A stretch of DNA of 64,000 bases, from contig CM082580.2 of NCBI GenBank assembly GCA_040954595.2, forward strand, positions 1,674,001-1,738,000, written 5' to 3'. Positions 55,222 to 64,000 of this stretch are shown here, piece after piece (the stretch's first letter is position 1; every line of letters starts with the position of its first letter). Under the pieces are notes generated by a model. The model was not told where the DNA came from and ran no database searches. It was given only the letters and a program-made list of their open reading frames with translations. A program made the position numbers and the translations under genes. Origin of the DNA: Balanoglossus misakiensis. Lineage: Eukaryota > Hemichordata.

Positions 55222-56423
55222 TACCCAGACATGGCATGGAGGGATTCACCTCCTGTTGAGATGTTCGCACCCCCTAGCAAATTGTCACAGGTGGGGTGGT
55301 CAGTGGCCCTTAAAATGATGTCACTCACATGATAGAGATATTAATTACATAACCCCTTACAGAGTGTGCTCTATTTATAGTCTGCACTATATACAGGTAA
55401 ATGTGTAATGATATTTCAATAACTTTTGGAATCACAGGTCAGTAGAAAGGTTGATTGAACAAAAGGTTTTGAAATTCGTTCACCTTGTATTGGAACAGCT
55501 CTTACAGACATCACAACATCATTCAACGCTAAATCTTCGTAACTTTTACATACTGTTAATATAAATATAATTATTTTTCTTTAAATTCATCCAAATATTA
55601 CAATGTTTCTAGCAATTTCATAGCTGTATTATAGTTATTAAGATAATACTGTGTGTATGATATATACTTTGTGGATAGGATACAGATCTTTGCTTATTAC
55701 CAAGAATATAACACCATGTGTTTGGATTTTAAATGCAGTTCGGAGCTGACTGTGTTGCATTTTGACTGCAAAATTAAAATATTTAGTTACATTTCCTTGC
55801 ATTTAGTGTTGAAAATGTCACTTTCAGCTTTAAAATGAGCACTGATATCTATGGAACTAGAAGAATTGTGCTTTCTATTCTACAACATACAACATTTACA
55901 TTTAATCAAACAACAGGATGATATTTGACAGTCAATCAATAAATATAACATACGTGTGAGTTGCATGTACAAAACTAGACACATGTATGTATGTGATATT
56001 TAAAGGGACATTAACTGTTACACATGCTCTACACAGAACTCCACTTGTCAGCATAACCTGTATGTGTGTAACGGCTATTGAAATGAATTCTAGTCCAGAC
56101 TTGAATTCAAATTCACAATAACAATACTGAACAGACACACCTATATTTCATCATGATTCAGGGATCTGAAGAAGACACTGCAGTAAATACTTAAAACAAA
56201 AATACTGAAAACAAAGTGAAAAGTTACAGCTAATGAAGCTTTAACTATGTTCAGAAACAAGTAGAACAGGCAATCAAAACACATTATAAACATTGAGAAA
56301 AACACCCAAAGTTACATGTACTACCGGTATCTATGAGGGCCCGTTCTGGTCAAAATTGTAGTTTATTAATAAAACATGTTAGAATTAATTTTACCAGTAT
56401 ATAGAATTATTTTTTATGTGCTT
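55221..56423. other. No gene recognised
   Basis: AT-rich DNA without recognisable coding exons or transposon ends. Confidence 0.4.
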
Positions 56424-56622
56424 TAATTATTTTTTTGTAGTCATGCAGAATTAATTTTATGTGTTCTAAATAATTATTTTAGCTTATCTTTGTTAGAAAT
56501 AATTCTGCCAACATCTCGAATTATTTTTATGTGTAGACTCGAATTAATTTCACGTGTTGTGTCGAATTAATTTCACGTTGTCAAATAATATTGCCCTTAC
56601 AATCCTTTGCGCGTAAATCAAG

Positions 56623-56658
56623 ATGGCGGCGGCTGAGCATGTCTTTCTCGCCGCATAA
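56623..56658 (+). other. 11-codon ORF in the left arm
   Basis: The ATG in AAGATGGCGGC opens MAAAEHVFLAA and stops at TAA. The same ORF is present base for base in the right arm (57,667-57,702, minus strand). It may be incidental to the CpG-rich motif. Confidence 0.4.
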
Positions 56659-57666
56659 AGTTAAAAAAGGGGCCGTTGTACAAGTTGTGAAACGTTTTGG
56701 GGCGATTTGCTGTCCAATATAAATGCAGTGTGCTCGAAAACGGCGATCGGTCCACGAGTTTTGGTCTACAGACAGAATTTTCTAGTCAAACCACTCAAAA
56801 CCACTACCAGTTGGTGTAATCGCCAGCCTTGCTATGGTATAGCCCAGCTCTGCGTACAGTGTTCTTGGCGTGGAGGCCGTGTCATGGCGGGAACACACAG
56901 ACCTGTACACAGAGCAAGCTGTTGCCCCGCGTTGCCAATTCGCCTTGATTGAATAAATTTTGACATCTGAACATACAAAAATTGTGTTAATTTGTTATTT
57001 TCAGAACTAAGAAATAGCTGTAGGGCCCAGATCCCAGGAAACGGCGAATAAAATATTCCTTAAAATTTCCTTGTAAACTCAAGTTTTGTTTAAATAAATT
57101 TAAATAAAAAAGACAAAGTCTCTCTCTACATAACCATATTTAATGATAGCTTGCATTCTAGATTTACAACTGATAAGATAGGGTGTGGGGCATAGATAGT
57201 AAAGGGGCAGACCCCGTAGTCTCCACCTCCTCTGTAGGCTGCATTCACAAACACCATTGGAGGGTGGGGGGGGGGGGGGGTGGGCGAGAGAATTAAAAAA
57301 TTTTACCGCTAATTTTCACATGCCCCCCCCCCCTCCCCCCGACACAACCCGAAATATTTACAAATCCCCCTTCCGAACTGCCAAAATTTTAAACACCCTC
57401 CCCCTCCATTTTCTTTCACAGAGCAAAACACATCACCTATCTATCTTGTAAAAGATGATATTAATTCGACACTACACCTGTAATTAATTCAAGTCTACAC
57501 GTAAAAAGAATTCGATATGTTGGCAAAATTATTTCTAACAAAGATAAGCTAAAATAATTATTTAGAACACATAAAATTAATTCTGCATGACTACAAAAAA
57601 TAATTAAAAACATTGAATTCCCCCCAAAACGTCTCACAACTTGTACAACGGCCCCTTTTTCGAACT

Positions 57667-57702
57667 TTATGCGGCGAGAAAGACATGCTCAGCCGCCGCC
57701 AT
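57667..57702 (-). other. 11-codon ORF in the right arm
   Basis: Inverted twin of 56,623-56,658, identical in all 36 bases although the flanking AT-rich part of the arm has diverged. Confidence 0.4.
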
Positions 57703-57937
57703 CTTGATTTAAGCGCAAAGGATTGTGGGGGCAATATTAATTTGACACAATGTAAAATTAATTCGACACAACACGTGAAATTAATTCGACAAAACACGTG
57801 ATATTAATTCGACACTACACCTGAAATTAATTCGAGTCTACACGTAAAAATAATTCGAGATGTTGGCAAAATTATTTCCAACAAAGATAAGCTAAAATAA
57901 TTATTTAGAACACATAAAATTAATTCTGCATGACTAC

Positions 57938-59560
57938 ATGTCGGTCTCTGGCCCATGGACTATAACCAAACAATGATAGTCCCAAATAAAGCCAAGCCAT
58001 CAACTCCAATTTTGGTTTATTGGTGATGTTTTCTGCGATCATGCTGGATGCAATGCGGATATAATAAAACTACTCTGTGAAAAATATGTTTGTTTACAAA
58101 TTTGTTCACCTTTGTGGGTATATTGAACAGAAAGGGTTACTCCCCTTAACCTCTCAACAAACAAACAATCTTGACAATATTTGTAAACATACATATTTTT
58201 GTCACACATTTTTATATTAAACAAACACACACACACACTGCAAAGCAGGAGGAAGAGCTCCCTGTGGTCTTCCCACAAACGTTGGAATCACACTGCAGTG
58301 GTCGCCTGATTCAACCAGTAAAGGTCACATAAGGTCATCAATTGTTGTCGGTTTTCTGGTTGAATATTCTCTGAAAGCACGCCTTAACATTGATATTTTG
58401 CAATTGGTGTCAATAGTAATGAACTTTAAATAATGGAGCATCACTCGGCCCCAGTTACTAAGTTGCGATAGGGCGAAATCAACAGCGGAAACTGATTGTC
58501 GATCGTCCATGTCTCAAGCTTACCTTGTTTACGGACTGAATCAGGGGACTACAGTAACGTTATCGCGATGAATGTGATTCTACCCACACATTAAGTCGTG
58601 AAAACTATCAGTGATATCTTAAAACACACTAAATACTGTAATGTTTCAATACTCACTCCGCCAAATCTGTATATAGGAATAATGATGGTGGACAGTGTGG
58701 GGGGCCTGAACCCATGACTTGCAGAAAACAGCTGGTACTTGCTCGCTCCTTGGCTTTGCATGTTTTCCGCTATTCTTTCAGAGAAATATGACACCGTCCT
58801 GGATGTGTAACAAACACTGGCCAACTAACGTCCATAGAAAAGGCGACATTGGAGTTGACGACAGAAAAAACTGGCAGATTCTCTAGCCTGCGTGTCACAC
58901 ATGTGTTTACAACGAAGACACAGAACTGGTCAAAGGAAACGGGTCGAAGGTCAGCAACAGCGCCCTCTTGGGGTATATTCTGCGGAACTTTTGAAAGTTC
59001 CCGATCTCGTATCCTAAGGACGCCAGCAGAATTTCCTGCGGCATTTTAATTCTCATTCAAATATGAAAGAAACAAAACTAACCCGGTGTGAATTAGTTGG
59101 TTTAAAGGGGAGTTGGGGCAGGGTCTTCTTTCGGTAGTTTTGACCCCCAATAAGGCCTATTTACGGAGAGGATCTCTTATTCTTCAAATTTATTAATGGA
59201 AGTCGCGTATATGGGTAAGGGACCATTCAGTTTTTACGGCCGGGTGGGGCGGCAAAATCCAGGGGGGGGGGGGTCACTTAAATTTTGAAGTCCGAAAGTG
59301 GGGGTAATCTTTTTTTTTTAAACGTTTAGGGGGTCACATACTTTTGCCGCAAAACTTTTGCTTTGAGTCCACAAAATTGCAGTTTCGCGCCCTTAATTTT
59401 ACAAGATTTTCTAATATGGGAGGGGGACACCCCATCCCACACCCACCCCTCCATTCTTCGCTACATTTCATTTATTGCCTGGTTTGTCTAGTGTACAAGG
59501 GCAGACTACTTGCCACACCACCACACCGATGCTTACTTTGAGTGGAGTGGCAAAAGTAAA
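57938..59560. other. No gene recognised; GC-richer 58.3-59.05 kb
   Basis: 58,320-59,050 is relatively GC-rich. On the minus strand GTAAACAAG|GTAAGC near 58,524 looks like a good splice donor, which would fit a first exon of a minus-strand gene such as the EGF gene, but no coding frame confirms it. G-runs occur at 59,261-59,271. Confidence 0.35.
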
Positions 59561-62500
59561 ATGCGCAGAACACATAGATAGGCCTATGCGCATAAGAACG
59601 TTTTCCACTAGACTCTGTGGATCGACGGATAGTTCCAAAATGCCCATGGTTGCTTCCAAACAACCTCGTTTGTTTACCGAATTCTGTTGTGAGGCACATA
59701 ACACATAGATAGGCCTATGTGCATAAGAAAGTTTTCCACTAGACTCTGTAGATCGAGAGATAGTTCTAAAATATCCATGGTTGCCTCAAAACACAGCCTC
59801 GTTTGTTTACAAAAATCTGTTGTGATGCGCAGAACACATAGATAGGCCTATGCGCATAAGAACGTTTTCCACTAGACCTTTTAGATCGACGGATAGTTCT
59901 AAAATTTCCATGGTTGTTTCCAAACAGCCTCGTTTATTTACCGATTTCTGTTGTGAGGCGCTGAACACATAGATAGGCCTATGCGCATAAGAAAGTTTTC
60001 CACTAGACGCTGAAGATCGACGGATAGTTCTAAAATTTCCATGGTTGCTTCCAAACAGCCTCGTTTATTTACCGATTTCTGTTGTGAGGCGCAGAACACA
60101 TGATAGGCCCATGCTCATAAGAAATTTTTCCACTAGACTGTGTAGATCGAGAGATAGTTCAAAAATTTCCGTGGTTGCTTCCAAACAGCCTCGTTTGTTT
60201 ACAAAATTATTTTGTGATGCGCAGAACACATAGATAGGCCTATGCGCAAAAGAACGTTTTCCACTAGACTCTGTAGATCGATGGATAGTTCTAAAATTTA
60301 CATGGGTGCTTCTAAACAGCCTCGTTTATTTACCGATTTCTGTTGTGAGGCGCTGAACACATGATAGGCCTATACGCATAAGAAAGTTTTCCACTATACT
60401 CTGTAGATCGACGGATAGTTGTAAAATTTCAATGGTTGCTTCCAAACAGCCTCGTTTATTTACCGAATTCTGTTGTGATGCGCAGAACACATGATAGGAC
60501 TATGCGCATAAGAAATTTTTCCACTAGACTCTGTAGATCGACGGGTAGTTCTAAAATTTCCATAGTTGCTTCCAAACAGCCTCGTTTATTTACGGAATTC
60601 TGTTGTGAGGCGCAGAACACGTAATAGGCCTATGCGCATTAGAAAGTTTTCCACAGGACTCTGTAGATCGACGGATAGTTGTAAAATGTCCATGGTTGCT
60701 TCCAAATACAGCCTCGTTTATTTACCGATTTCTGTTGTGATGCGCATAACATATATATAGGCCTATGCGCAAAAGAACGTTTTCCACTAGACTCTGTAGA
60801 TCGACGGATAGCTGTAAAATTTCCATGTTTGCTTGCAAACAGCCTTGTTTATTTACGGAATTCTGTTTTGAGGCGCAGAACACATGATAGGCCTATGCGC
60901 ATACGACATTTTTCCACTAGACTCTGTAGATCGACGGATAGTTGTAAAATTTCCATGGTTGCTTCCAAACAACCTCGTTTGTTTACCGAATTCTGTTGTG
61001 ATGCGCAGAACACATATATAGGCCTATGCGCATAAGAACGTTTTCCACTAGACTCTGTAGATCGACGGATAGTTGTAAAATGTTCATGGTTGCTTCCAAA
61101 TACAGCCTCGTTTATTTACCGATTTCTGTTGTGATGCGCATAACACATAGATAGGCCTATGCGCATTATAACGTTTTCCACTAGACTCTGTAGATCGACG
61201 GATAGTTGTAAAATTTCCATGGTTGCTTCCAAACAGCCTCGTTTATTTACCGAATTCTGTTGTTAGGCGCAGAACACGTTATAGGCCTATGCGCATAAGA
61301 AAGTTTTCCACCAGACTCTGTAGATCGACGGATTTTTGTAAAATTTCCATGGTTGCTTCCAAACAGCCTCGTTTATTTACCGAATTCTGTTGTTAGGCGC
61401 AGAACACGTTATAGGCCTATGCGCATAAGAAAGTTTTCCACCAGACTCTGTAGATGGACTGATAGTTGTAAAATTTCCATGGTTGCTTCCAAACAGCCTC
61501 GTTTATTTACTGATTTCTGTTGTGAGGCGCAGAACACATGATAGGCCAATGCGCATAAGACATTTTTCCACTAGACTCTGTAGATCGACGGATAGTTGTA
61601 AAATTTCCATGGTTGCTTCCAAACAACCTCGTTTGTTTACGAATTCTGTTGTGATGCGCAGAACACATATATAGGGCTATGCGCATAAGAAAGTTTTCCA
61701 CCAGACTCCGTAGATCGACGGATAGTTGTAAAATTTCCATGGTTGCTTCCAAACAGCCTCGTTTATTTACCGAATTCTGTTGTGAGGCGCAGAACACATA
61801 GATAGGCATATGTGCATAAGAAAGTTTTCCACTATAGACTCTGTAGATCGAGAGATAGTTCTAAAATGTCCATGGTTGCTACCAAACACAGCCTCGTTTG
61901 TTTACAAAATTCTGTTGTGATGCGCAGAACACATAGATAGGCCTATGCGCATATGAACGTTTTCCACCATACACTGTAGATCGAGAGATAGTTCTAAAAC
62001 TTCCATGTTTGCTTCCAAACAGCCTCGTTTATTTGCGGAATTCTGTTTTGAGGCGCAGAACACATAGATAGGCATATGTGAATAAGAAAGTTTTCCACTA
62101 TAGACTCTGTAGATCGAGAGATAGTTGTAAAATTTCCATGGTTGCTTCCAAACAGCCTCGTTTATTTACCGATTTCTGTTGTGAGGCGCAGAACACATAG
62201 ATAGGCCTATGCGCATAAAAAACTTTTCAACTTTAGATCAACGGATAGTTCTAAAATTTCCATGGTTGTTTCCAAACAGCCTCGTTTATTTACCGAATTC
62301 TGTTGTGATGCGTAGAACACATACATATGCCTATGCGCATAAGAAAGTTTTCCACTAGACTCCGTAGATCGACGAATAGTTCTAAAATGTCCATGGTTGC
62401 TTCCAAACAAAGCCTGGTTTGTTTACAAAATTCTGTTGTGATGCGCAGAACACATAGATAGGCCTATGCGCATATGAACGTTTTCCACTATACTCTGTAG

Positions 62501-63770
62501 ATCGAGAGATAGTTCTAAAATTTCCATGTTTGCTTCCAAACAGCCTCGTTTATTTACGGAATTCTGTTTTGAGGCGCAGAACACATAGATAGGCATATGT
62601 GCATAAGAAAGTTTTCCACTATAGACTCTGTAGATCGAGAGATAGTTCTAAAATGTCCATGGTTGCTTCCAAACACAGCCTCGTTTGTTTACAAAATTCT
62701 GTTGTGATGCGCAGAACACATATATAGGCCTATGCGCATAATAACGTTTTCCACTAGACTCTGTAGATCGACGGATAGTTGTAAAATTTCCATGGTTGCT
62801 TCCAAACAGCCTCGTTTATTTACCGAATTCTGTTGTAAGGCACAGAACACATAGATAGGCCTATGTGCATAAGAAAGTTTTCCACTATAGACTCTGTAGA
62901 TCGAGAGATAGTTCTAAAATGTCCATGGTTGCTTCCAAACACAGCCTCGTTTGTTTACAAAATTCTGTTGTGATGCGCAGAACACATATATAGGCCTATG
63001 CGCATAATAACGTTTTCCACTAGACTCTGTAGATCGACGGATAGTTGTAAAATTTCCATGGTTGCTTCCAAACAGCCTCGTTTATTTACCGAATTCTGTT
63101 GTGAGGCGCAGAACACATAGATAGGCATATGTGCATAAGAAAGTTTTCCACTATAGACTCTGTAGATCGAGAGATAGTTCTAAAATGTCCATGGTTGCTA
63201 CCAAACACAGCCTCGTTTGTTTACAAAATTCTGTTGTGATGCGCAGAACACATATATAGGCCTATGCGCATAAGAACGTTTCCACTAGACTCTGTAGATC
63301 GACGGATAGTTGTAAAATTTCCATGGTTGCTTCCAAACAGCCTCGTTTATTTACCGAATTATGTTGTGAGGCGCAGAACACGTGATAGGCCTATGCGCAT
63401 TAGAAAGTTTTCCACTAGACTCTGTAGATCGAGAGATAGTTCTAAAATTTCCAAGGTTGCTTCCAAACACAGTCTCGTTTGTTTACAAAAGTCTGCAGTG
63501 ATGCGCAGAACACATGATAGGCCTATGCGCATAAGAAACTTTTTCACTGTAGATCGACGGATAGTTCTAAAATTTCCATAGACTCTGTAGATCGAGAGAT
63601 AGTTCTAAAATTTCCATGGTTGCTTCCAAACACAGCCTCGTTTGTTTACAAAATTCTTTTGTGATGCGCAGAACACATAGCTAGGCCTATGCGCATAAGA
63701 AAGTTTTCCACTAGACTCTGTAGATCGACGGATAGTTCTAAAATGTCCATGGTTGATTTCAAACAGCCTT
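59561..63770. repeat. ~130-bp satellite array (about 32 monomers)
   Basis: Monomers repeat every 130-133 bp. Each carries CTGTTGTGAGGCGCAGAACA, CATAGATAGGCCTATGCGCA, TAAGAAAGTTTTCCACTAGA, CTCTGTAGATCGACGGATAG, TTCTAAAATTTCCATGGTTG and CTTCCAAACAGCCTCGTTTA. Two variant classes alternate in places: GATCGACGG with CGTTTATTTACCG, and GATCGAGAG with CGTTTGTTTACAA. Between about 62,400 and 63,260 they alternate strictly, implying a two-monomer higher-order unit there. Every monomer contains the palindromes TAGGCCTA and, in most, ATGCGCAT. Open frames of 60-105 codons are repeat translations. Confidence 0.96.
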
Positions 63771-64000
63771 GTTAGGTCCCATTGGTATAGGCCTATATAC
63801 CATGGGACCTTATGGGATGGGTTGCGTCTGTATGTATGTATGGATGGATGGATGTATGGATGTATGGATGTATGGATGTATGGATGTATGTCCGTCCACA
63901 TCAAAAACTTGAAAACCGCTGCGCGTATCACCTCAATATTTGGTGTGTAGGTGCAGGCTGGGCTGTAGATGGGAGTTTGTCCAAACGAAGTTGCCAGGCC
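63771..64000. repeat. Dispersed repeat with hairpin and (ATGG)n/(ATGT)n run
   Basis: Begins with an imperfect palindrome built from GGTCCCATTGGTATAG and its complement around TAGGCCTATA (63,775-63,809), then (TATG)n/(GATG)n at 63,831-63,890, then ATCAAAAACTTGAAAACCGC and TAGATGGGAGTTTGTCC. It matches 24,225-24,420 in reverse. The window ends inside it. Confidence 0.85.

Larger units (their letters stand above)
56424..57937. mobile_element. Fold-back element with promoter-like arms
   Basis: The left arm (56,437-56,702) and right arm (57,621-57,937) are inverted copies. Each has GTAGTCATGCAGAATTAATT, an AATTATTTTAGCTTATCTT block, several CGAATTAATTTCACGTG units, CAATCCTTTGCGC, AAGATGGCGGCGGCTGAGCA and CCGTTGTACAAGTTGTGA. 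A further same-orientation copy of the AT-rich half lies at 57,465-57,612. The right arm has about five CGAATTAATT units against two on the left, which accounts for its extra length. The spacer of about 0.9 kb holds an 81-codon frame (56,707-56,952), G and C homopolymer runs (57,270-57,340) and no transposase. Confidence 0.85.

Overview
This is AT-rich, intron- and repeat-dominated metazoan nuclear DNA. The evidence is short coding exons with canonical GT-AG borders, phase-1 calcium-binding EGF exons, a tRNA-derived SINE, CR1-like and L1/Tx1-like LINE remnants, many TA- and TTAA-flanked MITEs, and large satellite arrays. The repeat style and the EGF exons suggest a marine invertebrate, perhaps a deuterostome such as a lancelet or hemichordate. 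That placement is inference; nothing in the window fixes the species. No bacterial-type operon, CRISPR array, rRNA or convincing tRNA gene was seen.

Layout. 0-18.7 kb is satellite DNA: a 54-bp tandem repeat, copies of a roughly 0.9-kb super-repeat, a 146-bp satellite (4.0-5.6 kb), and a large 116-bp satellite (8.9-13.0 kb, about 36 monomers) with higher-order structure, followed by a segmental duplication of the whole arrangement (12.9-17.1 kb). 18.7-28 kb is mostly non-coding, with dispersed repeats and MITEs. 28.2-49.9 kb holds one minus-strand gene read as eight exons. From its 5' end these are a Q/P/S-rich exon, an S/Q-rich exon, four cbEGF-like exons and two Gln-rich exons. All splice sites look usable and seven of eight exons join in phase, but four exons carry an in-frame stop and three of the four EGF modules have lost cysteines or end early. 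It looks like a recently damaged gene.

Inside its largest intron sits the most interesting object: an element of about 11 kb (35,291-46,270) bounded by 32-bp terminal inverted repeats starting CAGTCAGATC and by a 4-bp TACA target duplication. Its minus strand encodes fragments of one very large protein: an N-terminal Cys pair region, an OTU-type cysteine protease domain, a GDG...GDWH core, an NWNLR / LDEAHEM segment, a HEEADSR / SPDTDT PIN-like segment and a C-terminal tesmin/TSO1-type CXC domain. The copy is itself a layered record: a 5'-truncated LINE with poly(A) and 14-bp target duplication interrupts it downstream of the OTU domain, a 796-bp TTAA element with 128-bp near-perfect inverted repeats splits its GDWH segment exactly at a TTAA, and a CR1-like LINE remnant lies near its 3' end.

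49.9-59.5 kb contains MITEs, a tRNA-derived SINE, a plus-strand three-exon gene end of unknown function (52,979-54,151, with a tandemly repeated 3' UTR), and a fold-back element (56.4-57.9 kb) whose arms carry an AAGATGGCGGC motif and an identical 11-codon ORF. 59.56-63.77 kb is a third satellite (about 130 bp) with palindromic AGGCCT and ATGCGCAT cores, and the window ends in a dispersed repeat that also occurs, inverted, at 24.2 kb.
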